This document shows positions 24,016-33,343 of a DNA stretch of 64,000 nt, piece after piece. The notes below the pieces were generated by a model. It did not search any database. It worked only from the letters and a program-made list of their open reading frames with translations, and was not told the origin of the DNA. The position numbers were made by a program, and so were the translations under genes. Position 1 is the stretch's first letter. The number at the start of each line of letters is the position of its first letter. The stretch comes from Paraburkholderia sartisoli (GTDB taxonomy: Bacteria; Pseudomonadota; Gammaproteobacteria; Burkholderiales; Burkholderiaceae). The stretch spans positions 186,001 to 250,000 of the forward strand of contig NZ_FNRQ01000006.1 of assembly GCF_900107685.1 (NCBI RefSeq). Reading direction: 5' to 3'.

Positions 24016-25280
24016 TGGTCAAACTCGTCCATGTGATCGGCGCGGGCCTCGCCGGCCTGGCAGCCGCTGTGCAGCTGCAGCGCCGCGGCGCGCAGGTCGT
24101 GCTGCACGAGGCCGCCGCGCAGGCCGGTGGACGGTGCCGCTCGTATTACGCCCGCACGCTTGGCGCGACGATCGACACGGGCAACCATCTGATCTTCTCC
24201 GGCAATCAGGCAACGCTGGGTTACGCGCGCGCAATCGGCGCCGCGGACGAACTGGTTGGCCCCACGCAACCCGGGTTTCCGTTCATGGACCTCGCCGCCA
24301 GCGAGCGCTGGACCGTCAGGCTTTCGCCCGGTCCGTTGCCGCTGTGGGTGTTCGACGCGAACGCCCGCGTGCCGGGCACGAACTGGACCGATTATTTTTC
24401 GATGCTGTCGCTGCTGTTCGCGAAGCCCGGCCGCTCGATGGCGCAGACCATGCGCTGTAACGGCGTGCTGTGGGACCGGCTGCTGGGTCCGCTGTTTCAC
24501 GCCGTGATGAACGGGGAACCGCGCGATGCCACCGCGCAGCTGGCGGGCGCCGTCGCGCGCGAGACGTTTGCCGCGGGCGCTCAGGCATGCCGCCTGCTCG
24601 TCGCGCGCAACGGGCTGGGCAGCGCGTTTGTCGATCCCGCGTTGCGTCTCCTGCAGCATGGCGGTGCGCAGATCAAGCTCGGCTCGCGGCTGAACGATCT
24701 GACGTTTTCCGAATCCGGACGCGTCGCGTCGCTGCATTTCGCCGACGAAAGCATCGCGCTCGGCGCGGACGAAGGCCTGGTGCTCGCCGTGCCGCCGAAT
24801 GCCGCGCAGTCGATCGTGCCCGGCTTGCAGGCGCCGCAGCGCTTCAGCGCGATCGTCAACGTGCATTTCGCCGTCGAGCCGCCGTTCGGCCTGCCGCCGG
24901 TGATGGGCCTGATCGGCTCGACCGCCGAATGGCTGTTTGCGTTCGACGGCCGTCTGTCGGTGACGATCCACGGCGCCGACCGTCTGACAGGCACGCCACA
25001 CGAAGAGCTCGCGAAGACAGTCTGGGCCGAGGTCGCGCACGCGGCCGGCTTGCCGGCTGAGCCGATGCCGGCATGTCAGGTCGTGATGGACGAACGCGCG
25101 ACGTTCGCCGCCGTGCCTGACCAGGAAATGCTGCGCCCTGCCACGCGCACGCGCTGGAACAACCTCATGCTCGCGGGAGACTGGACGGCCACCGGCCTGC
25201 CCGCGACGATCGAAGGAGCGATCCGCTCCGGCCAGAAGGCCGCGGACCTGCTTCTGAATGAACCGATGGAACGCCGATGA
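24015..25280 (+). CDS. hpnE: Hydroxysqualene dehydroxylase HpnE
   Basis: The 421-residue FAD-dependent amine-oxidase-like enzyme completes squalene formation in the HpnCDE pathway. The N-terminal dinucleotide fold is 'HVIGAGLAGLAAAVQLQRRG' (about residues 5-24). The GG motif region is 'GGRCRSYYA', and the C-terminal FAD strand is 'LMLAGDWTATGLPATIEGAI'. It overlaps hpnD by 1 bp and shc by 4 bp, so the genes are translationally coupled. The ATG at 24015 is the only sensible start. Confidence 0.93.
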   Translation: MVKLVHVIGAGLAGLAAAVQLQRRGAQVVLHEAAAQAGGRCRSYYARTLGATIDTGNHLIFSGNQATLGYARAIGAADELVGPTQPGFPFMDLAASERWTVRLSPGPLPLWVFDANARVPGTNWTDYFSMLSLLFAKPGRSMAQTMRCNGVLWDRLLGPLFHAVMNGEPRDATAQLAGAVARETFAAGAQACRLLVARNGLGSAFVDPALRLLQHGGAQIKLGSRLNDLTFSESGRVASLHFADESIALGADEGLVLAVPPNAAQSIVPGLQAPQRFSAIVNVHFAVEPPFGLPPVMGLIGSTAEWLFAFDGRLSVTIHGADRLTGTPHEELAKTVWAEVAHAAGLPAEPMPACQVVMDERATFAAVPDQEMLRPATRTRWNNLMLAGDWTATGLPATIEGAIRSGQKAADLLLNEPMERR

Positions 25281-27310
25281 ACGATTTATCCCAGATCCCG
25301 CCGACGGATGGCGAGACGCCCGCCTCAATTCCTGTTTCGACTCCGGTTGACGCCGTCGATATCGTCGATACCGCCGTGCCGCACGACATGCTCGAAAGCG
25401 CCATCGCGCGCGCGACCGACGCGATCCTCGCCGACCAGCGCGCCGATGGCCACTGGGTCTACGAACTCGAAGCCGACGCGACGATTCCCGCCGAATACAT
25501 CCTGCTCGTCCACTACCTGGGCGAAGAGGCGAATCCCACGCTGGAACAGAAGATCGGCCGCTATCTGCGCCGCATCCAGCTGGCGGACGGCGGCTGGCCG
25601 CTCTTCACCGACGGCGCGCTCGACGTCAGCGCGAGCGTGAAGGCGTACTTCGCGCTGAAAATGATCGGCGACCCGGAAGATGCGCCGCACATGCGCCGTG
25701 CCCGCGAGGCGATTCTCGCGCACGGCGGCTCGGAAGCGTCGAACGTGTTCACGCGCATCCTGCTCGCGCTCTTCGGCGTCGTGACGTGGTACGCGGTGCC
25801 GATGATGCCGGTCGAAATCACGCTGCTGCCGAAGTGGTTCCCGTTCCATCTGTCGAAGGTGTCGTACTGGGCGCGCACGGTGATCGTGCCGCTGCTGGTG
25901 CTCAACGCAAAGCGTCCGGTCGCGCGTAATCCGCGCGGCGTGCGCATCGACGAACTGTTCCGCGGCGCGCCCGTCACGACCGGCCTGTCGCCGCGTGCGC
26001 CGCATCAGCACAAGGGCTGGTTCAGCTTCTTTCGCGGCGTGGACGGCGTGTTGCGCGCCATCGACGGCCTGTTCCCGAGGACGCTGCGTCAGCGCGCGGT
26101 ACAGGCGGCGGTGGCGTTCGTCGATGAACGTCTGAACGGCGAAGACGGCCTCGGCGCGATTTTTCCGGCGATGGCGAACGCCGTCATGATGTACGACGTG
26201 CTTGGCTATCCGGCCGATCATCCGAACCGCGCGATCGCGCGCCGCTCGATCGAAAAGCTGCTCGTCATCCACGAAGACGAGGCGTATTGCCAGCCGTGTC
26301 TGTCGCCGGTATGGGACACGTCGCTCGCGGCGCACGCGCTGCTCGAAACCGGCGATACGCGTGCCGAAGAAGCCGCGGTGCGCGGGCTCGAATGGTTGCG
26401 TCCGCTGCAGATTCTCGACGTGCGCGGCGACTGGATTTCCCGCCGCGCGGACGTGCGGCCGGGCGGCTGGGCGTTCCAGTACGCGAACCCGCACTATCCG
26501 GACGTCGACGATACGGCCGTGGTCGCGATGGCGATGCATCGCGCGGCTGCGCTGACGCAGTCGAACGTGGACAACACCGCGATCGCGCGCGCCCGCGAAT
26601 GGGTTGTCGGCATGCAGAGCAGCGACGGCGGCTGGGGCGCGTTCGAGCCGGAAAACACGCAGTACTACCTGAACAACATTCCGTTCTCCGATCACGGCGC
26701 GCTGCTCGATCCGCCGACGGCGGACGTGTCGGGCCGGTGCCTGTCGATGCTCGCGCAACTTGGCGAAATGCCGTCGACGAGCGAGCCGTCGAAGCGCGCG
26801 TACGACTACATCCTGAAAGAGCAGGCGTCCGACGGCAGCTGGTACGGCCGCTGGGGCATGAACTACATCTACGGCACGTGGACGGCGCTGTGCGCGCTGA
26901 ACGCCGCGGGCATCCAGCACGACGACGTGCGCATCGCGCGCGCGGTGCAGTGGCTCGTGAAGATCCAGAACGAAGACGGCGGCTGGGGCGAAGACGGCAC
27001 CAGCTACAAGCTCGAATACCGCGGTTACGAGCAGGCGCCGAGCACGGCGTCGCAAACCGCGTGGGCGCTGATGGGCCTGATGGCGGCCGGCGCGATCGAC
27101 CATCCGGCGGTTGCGCGCGGCATCGAATATCTGCAACGCGAACAGCGCGATCACGGCCTGTGGGACGAAACGCGCTTCACCGCGACGGGCTTCCCACGCG
27201 TGTTCTATCTGCGTTACCACGGCTATCGCAAGTTCTTCCCGCTGTGGGCGCTGGCGCGCTACCGCTCGCTCAGGCGCAGCGGCGGCACGCGCGTCACGGT
27301 CGGCATGTGA
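25277..27310 (+). CDS. shc: Squalene-hopene cyclase
   Basis: The 677-residue membrane-associated terpene cyclase folds squalene into pentacyclic hopene and hopanol. The acid catalyst motif DxDD is at about residues 409-412 ('PDVDDTAVV'). Several QW repeats are visible, for example 'QLADGGWPLF', 'QSSDGGWGAF', 'QASDGSWYGRWG' and 'QNEDGGWGED'. Length fits the family. It overlaps hpnE (ATGA) and the hpnG start (TGATG). This is the core gene of the hopanoid locus. Hopanoids order the outer membrane and give resistance to acid and detergents or antibiotics in Burkholderia. Confidence 0.97.
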   Translation: MNDLSQIPPTDGETPASIPVSTPVDAVDIVDTAVPHDMLESAIARATDAILADQRADGHWVYELEADATIPAEYILLVHYLGEEANPTLEQKIGRYLRRIQLADGGWPLFTDGALDVSASVKAYFALKMIGDPEDAPHMRRAREAILAHGGSEASNVFTRILLALFGVVTWYAVPMMPVEITLLPKWFPFHLSKVSYWARTVIVPLLVLNAKRPVARNPRGVRIDELFRGAPVTTGLSPRAPHQHKGWFSFFRGVDGVLRAIDGLFPRTLRQRAVQAAVAFVDERLNGEDGLGAIFPAMANAVMMYDVLGYPADHPNRAIARRSIEKLLVIHEDEAYCQPCLSPVWDTSLAAHALLETGDTRAEEAAVRGLEWLRPLQILDVRGDWISRRADVRPGGWAFQYANPHYPDVDDTAVVAMAMHRAAALTQSNVDNTAIARAREWVVGMQSSDGGWGAFEPENTQYYLNNIPFSDHGALLDPPTADVSGRCLSMLAQLGEMPSTSEPSKRAYDYILKEQASDGSWYGRWGMNYIYGTWTALCALNAAGIQHDDVRIARAVQWLVKIQNEDGGWGEDGTSYKLEYRGYEQAPSTASQTAWALMGLMAAGAIDHPAVARGIEYLQREQRDHGLWDETRFTATGFPRVFYLRYHGYRKFFPLWALARYRSLRRSGGTRVTVGM

Positions 27311-28029
27311 TGGCGGTGGCGAAGGGCGTTCAGGCGCGAGGCGGCGCGTTGCCGGTGATCGTCGTGGCCGGCATGGCGTTCGAAGCGCGCATTGCGCGCG
27401 GTGAAGGCGTCGAGGTGGTGTATGCGGCGCGCGCCGATCTGCTCGAACGCGCGCTGAGCGCGGCGGTTGCGCGCGGATGCAGCGGCATCCTCAGTTTCGG
27501 CACGGCCGGCGGTCTCGCGCCGGACCTCGAACCGGGCATCGTGATCGTCGCGGATGCGGTCGAAGGGCCGTTTGGGCGCATCGAGACCGACGTCGACTGG
27601 TCGGGGCGGCTTGCGCTCGCGATCGGCGCGTCGCCGTTGAGTGCGCGGCTGCGCCGGGGTGTTCAGGCGGCGGTCGCCGCGCCGCTCGTCAGCGCGCAGG
27701 ACAAGCTCGCGCTCAACCGCTCGACTGGCGCGCTCGCGGTCGATATGGAGTCGCACATCGCGGGCGCCATCGCCGCCGCGAACGGCGTGCCGTTCGCCGT
27801 ATGCCGCGCGATTGTCGATCCGGCGTGGCGTACGCTGCCGTCGGCCGCCACCGCCGGCCTGCGCGACGACGGCCGGACATCGATCGCGCCAATCCTGCGC
27901 GAGCTGCTCCACCAGCCGTCGCAACTGGGCGCGCTGCTCCAGGTCGCGGCGGACGCCCGCGCGGCCCGGCAGTCGCTGGTGCGGGCGCGACACGCGCTCG
28001 GCACGGCCGGCGCGCTGCGCGCTGCCTGA
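27310..28029 (+). CDS. hpnG: Hopanoid-associated phosphorylase HpnG
   Basis: The 239-residue protein of the nucleoside-phosphorylase/MTA-nucleosidase fold removes adenine from adenosylhopane to give the ribosyl or ribosyl-phosphate form. The family features 'GMAFEARIARG', 'GILSFGTAGGLAPDLEPG' (about residues 57-75) and 'ALAVDMESHIAGAIAAANG' (active-site Glu, about 140-158) are intact. The ATG at 27310 overlaps the shc stop by one base. It acts after HpnH, whose gene is 5 kb away on the other strand. Confidence 0.9.
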   Translation: MAVAKGVQARGGALPVIVVAGMAFEARIARGEGVEVVYAARADLLERALSAAVARGCSGILSFGTAGGLAPDLEPGIVIVADAVEGPFGRIETDVDWSGRLALAIGASPLSARLRRGVQAAVAAPLVSAQDKLALNRSTGALAVDMESHIAGAIAAANGVPFAVCRAIVDPAWRTLPSAATAGLRDDGRTSIAPILRELLHQPSQLGALLQVAADARAARQSLVRARHALGTAGALRAA

Positions 28030-28189
28030 CCGTCCAGAGACCAGCACTTCGACGGCCGGTCCCTCCTCGACCGGTTGGCGCCCCTCTTGAAATACCAGGG
28101 AAAACCCTGATCTCTGTTACAATAATCAGTGTTAACCCTTATCTGGCCGCATGATCGAAGACCAGAACAGCAGAAGGACGGGATCCGCC

Positions 28190-28675
28190 ATGAATTTCCA
28201 CACCAGAAAATGGGTCAAGCCTGAAGACCTGAATCCAAACGGCACGCTTTTCGGCGGCAGCCTGCTGCGCTGGATCGACGAAGAAGCGGCCATTTACGCG
28301 ATCTGCCAGCTGGACAACCAGCGCGTCGTCACCAAGTTCATGTCGGAGATCAACTTCGTCAGCTCGGCGCGCAAGGGCGACATCATCGAACTCGGCATGA
28401 AGGCGACGCATTTCGGCCGCACGTCGATCACGCTGCGCGCCGAGGTTCGCAACAAGATCACGCGAAAGAGCATCCTGACTGTGGAAAAGATGGTCTTCGT
28501 GAATCTCGACGAGAACGGCGAACCCGCGCCGCACGGTCGCACGCAGATTCGCTACGCCGATGAGGCGTTCGCCCGTTATCGCGAGAGTTCGCACCCGTCA
28601 GCGCCAGCGCCGGACCAGAATGCGGCAACCGGTGAAAACGTGCTCGAGCGCGTCGAAGCCGATACGATGCATTGA
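28190..28675 (+). CDS. Acyl-CoA thioesterase, hotdog fold (YciA/BACH type)
   Basis: The 161-residue (from ATG 28190) hotdog-fold hydrolase cleaves acyl-CoA. The signature 'PNGTLFGGSLLRWIDEEAAI' lies near the N-terminus with the catalytic Asp, followed by 'INFVSSARKGDIIELGMKA' and 'ILTVEKMVFVNLDENGEP'. An earlier in-frame ATG at 28151 would add 13 residues with no ribosome site. I prefer 28190, preceded by an AAGGA-type site although at long spacing. It sits at the end of the hopanoid operon but 160 bp downstream of hpnG, with its own AT-rich promoter (around 28105-28140) and a strong terminator after it, so it may be independent of hopanoids. Confidence 0.88.
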   Translation: MNFHTRKWVKPEDLNPNGTLFGGSLLRWIDEEAAIYAICQLDNQRVVTKFMSEINFVSSARKGDIIELGMKATHFGRTSITLRAEVRNKITRKSILTVEKMVFVNLDENGEPAPHGRTQIRYADEAFARYRESSHPSAPAPDQNAATGENVLERVEADTMH

Positions 28676-28741
28676 GTCCGAAGGAAGGCAGGGCGGCGTG
28701 ACGTGAACGCCTGCAACACCCGATTCACGATTCATGGAAAA

Positions 28742-28773
28742 ACAGCCCGACAGGTTTGCACCTGTCGGGCTGT
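28742..28773. terminator. Bidirectional rho-independent terminator
   Basis: A perfect 14-bp stem (28742-28755 and 28760-28773) with a 4-nt loop (TTGC) is followed by a T run on the plus strand (28772-28777). An A run precedes it (28738-28742), serving the minus strand. It separates the convergent thioesterase and mlaA genes. Confidence 0.9.
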
Positions 28774-28810
28774 TTTTCTTGCAGATCGCAAAACACGCAA
28801 AACGTGCGGC

Positions 28811-29812
28811 TTATTGCACAGTCGGCTTCGGCAGCGGTGAGACCTCGGGCGCCTTGTCACCTGCAGGCGGCGTCGGTGTCGAGTCCGATGCACCCGAAGC
28901 AGGCGTCTCACCCGGATCGGTGTAGTTCGGCACATCCGATGGCGCGCTGGGCTGCGTGTCGGAAGCCGGCGCCGGCGGCGTGGCCGAGCCTGCGGCGCCT
29001 TCGCCCGGATCGGTGTAATCAGGCACGCCCGCGGGCACGCCACCAGGCGCTGTGCCCGAAGCGCCCGAAGCCGGCGCGGCGCTGGAATCGTCCGGCTCGC
29101 CGTAATCCGGCAACGCGGTCGGCGACGTGCCCACGGCACCCGCTGCACGCAGCAGCGAAATGCGCTGCTGCGTGTACGCGTCGCGGACGAACGAATACTT
29201 GTCGAGCGCCGCCTGCGAAAGCAGGTCGGTCGCGCCGAGCAGGTCGGCGCGCTTGCTGACGAACTGCAACCCGTACAGCGGATTGCGCACCGCCGGTTCA
29301 GCGTAGTTCAGCGGATTGAAGCGGAAATCGACCGCGAATCCGACGCTGTCGCGAAACGAACTCGGCCCGAACAGCGGCAACACCAGATACGGACCCGACG
29401 GCACGCCCCAGCGTCCGAGCGTCAACCCGAAATCCTGATGGTGCTTCGGCAGGCCGGCTGGCGTCGCGAAGTCGAGCAGCCCGAAAATGCCGAACGTCGA
29501 GTTGAACGCGAAGCGCATGACGTCTTCGGTGGCGTCCGTGATGCGCAACTGCATCAGGTTGTTCGCGGCGTTGCCGAGATCGCCGAGATTCGAGAAGAAG
29601 TTGCTGATGGCCGTGCGCAGCGGGCTCGGCGTGACCTTTTCATAACCCTTCGCGATCGGTTGTGCGACGTACGTATCGAGTGAGTCGTTGAACTTGAAGA
29701 CGGCCCGGTTCATCGGTTCCAGCGGATCGCCGGGTTTTCGGTCAGGGCCAGTCGCGCAGCCGCTGGCAACACACGCGACGACCAGCGCCAGCGCGGAGGT
29801 TTGCATCTTCAT
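28811..29812 (-). CDS. mlaA: MlaA/VacJ-family outer-membrane lipoprotein
   Basis: The 333-residue lipoprotein has lipobox 'CVASGC' with the lipidated Cys19. The MlaA domain spans about residues 25-235 ('DPLEPMNRAVFKFNDSLD' and 'FGIFGLLDFATPAGLPKH'). The last 90 residues are a Pro/Gly/Asp-rich tail with near-repeats 'PDYGEPDD', 'PDYTDPGE' and 'PNYTDPGE'. MlaA sits with porins in the outer membrane and moves phospholipids between the leaflet and the periplasmic carrier MlaC. Here it overlaps the stop of hpnN by 4 bp, so they form an hpnN-mlaA operon. An MlaC-like hpnM is divergent, so a lipid or hopanoid transport role is inferred. The repeat tail is unusual. Confidence 0.9.
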   Translation of the reverse strand: MKMQTSALALVVACVASGCATGPDRKPGDPLEPMNRAVFKFNDSLDTYVAQPIAKGYEKVTPSPLRTAISNFFSNLGDLGNAANNLMQLRITDATEDVMRFAFNSTFGIFGLLDFATPAGLPKHHQDFGLTLGRWGVPSGPYLVLPLFGPSSFRDSVGFAVDFRFNPLNYAEPAVRNPLYGLQFVSKRADLLGATDLLSQAALDKYSFVRDAYTQQRISLLRAAGAVGTSPTALPDYGEPDDSSAAPASGASGTAPGGVPAGVPDYTDPGEGAAGSATPPAPASDTQPSAPSDVPNYTDPGETPASGASDSTPTPPAGDKAPEVSPLPKPTVQ

Positions 29813-32436
29813 CCGTCAATCCCATGGTGTTTCTTCGTGGCGCGCCTGGGGCGCGGTTTTCCCATCAGTACCGGTTGGAATACCACAGCGCCGACAAGCG
29901 TGCAGAACAGCGACAGCGCCAGCAGCTTGCCCATGCTCGAGGTGCCCGGATGATGCGACAGCCAGAGGCTGCCGAATGCCGTGGCCGTGGTCGCGGCGCT
30001 GAAGATGACGGCGTGCGTCAGGCTCGATTGCAGGAGCCCGGTCTGGCCGTTACGCCAGGCCATCACGAAGTAGATCTTGAACGCCACGCCGACGCCCAGC
30101 ATCAGCGGCAACGCGATGATGTTCGCGAAGTTGAGCGGCATGTTGAACACGACGCACAGTTCGAGCGTGACCACCGCCGAGACGAGCAGCGGAATCAGGG
30201 TGCGCAGCACGTCGCCGAAACGGCGCAGCGTGATCCAGAGCAGGATCGTGATCGACAGCACGGCCCAGCCGGCCGCCTGTATAAAGGCCTTGATGATCGT
30301 GTCGGCGGAATGCAGGATCGAGATCGGGCCGCCGATCGCGCCGGGTTCGGCCGCTTTCACCGCGTGCGCGAAGCTACGCAGCATCACGTCGTCGCCGGGG
30401 TCGGCGCCGGGCACCACCTTCGGCGAGATGTCGACGAGCGCGTGGCCGTCGGGCGAAACCCAGCTGTGCGCAATCTGCGCCGGCACGGTTTCGCGCGTGA
30501 TCGGCGCGGGTTGCAGCAGCGCGTCCAGCTGGCCGAGCGCGATCTTCAGCGGCGCGGACATTGCCCGTTCGGCGCGATCGCGCGTGGCGGCATCGGCGGC
30601 GGCGAGCTTCGTCAGCGTGGCCGAAAGGTGTTGCGCTTCGGCGGCGCCCGGGCCTGGATGGTCCCCGGCGGCGAGCGCGAGCTGGCCGGCGGCGCGCTTG
30701 AGCGCGGCGACGCGGTTCGCGTCCGTCGAGGGCGGCGCGGGGGTTTGCGTGAGCGCCGGCAGCAGTTGCTGCGCCGCGCTCGCGATCAGCGCGAGCTTTT
30801 GCGGCTGGTCGGCGGGGATGAACGTGTTGAGCGTCGTCACGCGGCCGACTTCCGGCAGCGCCGACAGCTTCGCTGCCATCTGGTCGGCGACCGCGAGCGT
30901 TGGCGCGAGCACGTGGACGTTGTTGACCGACGCCTCCGGCGCATCCTGCAGCGACAGCAGCGTCGCCATCGATTCCGTGTGCGGATCCTTCAGGTGCAGC
31001 GGATTGAAGTCGAAGCGCAGATGCAGCAGCAACGGCAACGCGGCGACAATGACGATGAGCGTCGTGATCAGCACCGGCTTGCGGTTGCGGTCGAGAAAAT
31101 CGTCGACCGGCGCGAGTTGCCGGAAGCCGGGCGCCACCGGCTCGCCCAGCGGCGCGAAGACTTTGAGGAGCGCCGGCAGCAGCGTCATGTTCGTGAAATA
31201 CGCGACGAACATGCCGACGCCCGCGATTTTCCCCAGTTCCGACACGCCGCGATAGGCCGTCGGCAGGAACGAGAAGAAGCTTTCGGCGACGGCCACGGCC
31301 GCGAGCGTGAGCGGCACGCCGATGCTGTGCGCTGTGTTCAGCAGGGCGGCGGGCAGACGGTCGTCGAGGTAACGCTCCTCGCGATACTTCACGCCGAACT
31401 GCACGCCGAAATCGACCCCCAGCCCGACGAACAGCACCATGAACGCGACCGAGATCATGTTGAGCGCGTCGACCATCATCAGGCCGAGCGCGGCGGTGAT
31501 CGCGAGGCCGACGAAGAGCGTGATGAAAACCGCCACGATCAGCCGTTTCGAGCGCAACGCGAGCCAGAGAATCACCAGCACGACGAGCAGGGTGCCGATG
31601 CCGTTCACCACGGCGCCGTCTTTCACCGATGCGAATTCCTCGTCCGCGAGCGGTTGTTCGCCGGTCAGGCGGACGGTCGCGCCGTACTGCGTATCCAGAT
31701 GCAGCGACGCGGCGGTCGCGCGAATGTCCGCGGAGGCGCGCGCGCCGGGTTCGAGCGCGCCGAAATCGACGACCGGCTGCACGGTGACGAAGGCGCGCGC
31801 CGGTTCTCTGGCCGCGTCCTTGTCCACCAGCGCGCGCCACGAGAACACGGACGGCTGGCCGGCGAGCACGCCGTCGAGCACGGTTGCGCTTTGCGACAGC
31901 AGGTGGCTCATGTCGGCGAGCTTGATCTGGCCGATCTGCAGCGGCAGCAGCAGGCTCGTGGTCAGCACGCCGGCGAGGCCGGTCAGGCTCGGATCGTGCG
32001 CGAGCGAATTGATGAGCGGACGCGCCTGCGTGAGCTGCGTGGTGGTCGACTGAACCTGGCTCAGCGGCAGGAACAGCAGCCCGTTGTGCTCGAAGAACGG
32101 ACCGGCCTCGGGCTGCGAAACCGCGACGAATTCCTTCGACTGCTTCTGCAGCGCGGCCGTGAGATCGCGGGCGGCGGCATCGGCGAATTCGGGCGCGCGG
32201 GCCTCGACGACGACGAGAACGGTCTGACCCCGGTCAGGAAAGGCCGCGTCCATCGCGTTTTCGAGGCCGGACCATTGCGCGTCGGTTTCGACCAGACGGC
32301 TGATGTCGGTGTTGATCTTGAAGTGATGCGCGACGTAGATGCCGCTTGCGACGGCGAGCAGGATCGACAGCGCGATGACCCACAGGGCATAGCGCACCGA
32401 CCATGCAACGAGGCGGACGATGGATAACTTCAGCAT
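29809..32436 (-). CDS. hpnN: Hopanoid-associated RND transporter HpnN
   Basis: The 875-residue inner-membrane protein is of the MMPL/RND type and moves hopanoids to the outer membrane in studied species. It has a first membrane segment at about residues 13-35. A large periplasmic loop follows ('TDISRLVETDAQWSGLENAM' in part), then five or more segments around 270-430 ('VFITLFVGLAITAALGLMM'). A second periplasmic loop leads to a second bundle at 700-860. The ATG at 32436 is preferred, since the upstream frame adds only non-membrane residues. It overlaps the mlaA start by 4 bp and is divergent from hpnM. Confidence 0.92.
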   Translation of the reverse strand: MLKLSIVRLVAWSVRYALWVIALSILLAVASGIYVAHHFKINTDISRLVETDAQWSGLENAMDAAFPDRGQTVLVVVEARAPEFADAAARDLTAALQKQSKEFVAVSQPEAGPFFEHNGLLFLPLSQVQSTTTQLTQARPLINSLAHDPSLTGLAGVLTTSLLLPLQIGQIKLADMSHLLSQSATVLDGVLAGQPSVFSWRALVDKDAAREPARAFVTVQPVVDFGALEPGARASADIRATAASLHLDTQYGATVRLTGEQPLADEEFASVKDGAVVNGIGTLLVVLVILWLALRSKRLIVAVFITLFVGLAITAALGLMMVDALNMISVAFMVLFVGLGVDFGVQFGVKYREERYLDDRLPAALLNTAHSIGVPLTLAAVAVAESFFSFLPTAYRGVSELGKIAGVGMFVAYFTNMTLLPALLKVFAPLGEPVAPGFRQLAPVDDFLDRNRKPVLITTLIVIVAALPLLLHLRFDFNPLHLKDPHTESMATLLSLQDAPEASVNNVHVLAPTLAVADQMAAKLSALPEVGRVTTLNTFIPADQPQKLALIASAAQQLLPALTQTPAPPSTDANRVAALKRAAGQLALAAGDHPGPGAAEAQHLSATLTKLAAADAATRDRAERAMSAPLKIALGQLDALLQPAPITRETVPAQIAHSWVSPDGHALVDISPKVVPGADPGDDVMLRSFAHAVKAAEPGAIGGPISILHSADTIIKAFIQAAGWAVLSITILLWITLRRFGDVLRTLIPLLVSAVVTLELCVVFNMPLNFANIIALPLMLGVGVAFKIYFVMAWRNGQTGLLQSSLTHAVIFSAATTATAFGSLWLSHHPGTSSMGKLLALSLFCTLVGAVVFQPVLMGKPRPRRATKKHHGIDG

Positions 32437-32616
32437 ACAGCTGGGAGAGCCCCTGTCATTAATGGCGTATTCGGCGAAAGGGCACAAGTATACAGACGCG
32501 GCGGCTTCGCGCGCGCGGAGGAAGGCAGGGCGGCGCGGTCAAAATCGGTATACTGGCCCTCAATGGTCCCCGCTGGCGGTTCAGCGGATCATTTTCCTTC
32601 CCGTTCTGAAGAGCGT

Positions 32617-33222
32617 ATGAAACGTTATCTGTCTGCATTTTTCGCCGCCGCCCTGGTGTCCACGGCGGCCTTCGCGCAAAGCGCGCCCGATGCGGTCGTG
32701 AAAGCCGCGGTCGAAGGCACGGTCAACGCGATGAAGGCCGATCCGCAGGCGCGTGGTGGCGACATGGCCAGAATTACCCAGGTCGTCGAGACGCACTTCG
32801 TGCCTTCCACGAACTTCCAGCGCACGACCCGCATCGCGGTCGGCAAGGCGTGGACGACCGCGACGCCCGAGCAGCAGAAGCAGCTGTACGAGCAGTTCCA
32901 GAAACTGCTGGTGGGCACCTATGCGGCATCGCTGTCGCAGTTGCGCGACCAGGACGTCAAGTTCAGGTTTCTGCCATCCACGGCCACCGCGGGCGACAAG
33001 GACGCCGTCGTGCAGTCGCACGTCATCAGCAACGGCGGCGACGACGCGATCGGCTACCGGCTGGAAAAGACGGCCAGCGGCTGGAAGATTTACGACATCA
33101 ACATGATGGGAGCCTGGCTGATCCAGGTGTACCAGACGCAGTTCTCGGATCAACTCGCGAAGGGTGGCGTCGACGGATTGATCAAGTTCATGATCGCGCA
33201 CAACGCGCGGAGCGCGGGGTGA
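32617..33222 (+). CDS. hpnM: MlaC/Ttg2D-like periplasmic protein HpnM
   Basis: The 201-residue exported protein has a signal peptide 'MKRYLSAFFAAALVSTAAFA' and a mature MlaC-like domain ('LVGTYAASLSQLRDQDVKFRF' in part, 'GWKIYDINMMGAWLIQVYQ'). MlaC-type proteins carry a lipid between inner and outer membrane. In hopanoid loci this one is called HpnM. The ATG at 32617 follows a GAAGAG site. It is divergent from hpnN, with about 180 bp between the starts as the shared promoter region. Confidence 0.9.
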   Translation: MKRYLSAFFAAALVSTAAFAQSAPDAVVKAAVEGTVNAMKADPQARGGDMARITQVVETHFVPSTNFQRTTRIAVGKAWTTATPEQQKQLYEQFQKLLVGTYAASLSQLRDQDVKFRFLPSTATAGDKDAVVQSHVISNGGDDAIGYRLEKTASGWKIYDINMMGAWLIQVYQTQFSDQLAKGGVDGLIKFMIAHNARSAG

Positions 33223-33275
33223 GCCCGGGGCCGTAGCCAGCGGCCATCCGGCCTCGCAAGTGTTCGCGGGATATT

Positions 33276-33311
33276 AAAAGAGCGCAACGGCATCAACCGT
33301 TGCGCTCTTTT
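33276..33311. terminator. Bidirectional rho-independent terminator
   Basis: A perfect 15-bp stem (33276-33290 and 33297-33311) with a 6-nt loop (CATCAA) is A-rich on the left and T-rich on the right, so it works on both strands. It lies between the convergent hpnM and hpnH genes. Confidence 0.92.
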
Positions 33312-33343
33312 CATTCCAGCTCAGGGAAGGCCCGGTGCGACGC

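Noticed and set aside
25325..27220. Minus-strand open frame opposite shc
   Set aside because: It is a shadow of the squalene-hopene cyclase gene.
29824..32427. Plus-strand open frame of 867 codons opposite hpnN
   Set aside because: It is a high-GC shadow of the RND gene. Its translation is Arg/Gln/His-rich without domains, and the opposite strand encodes a clear transporter.
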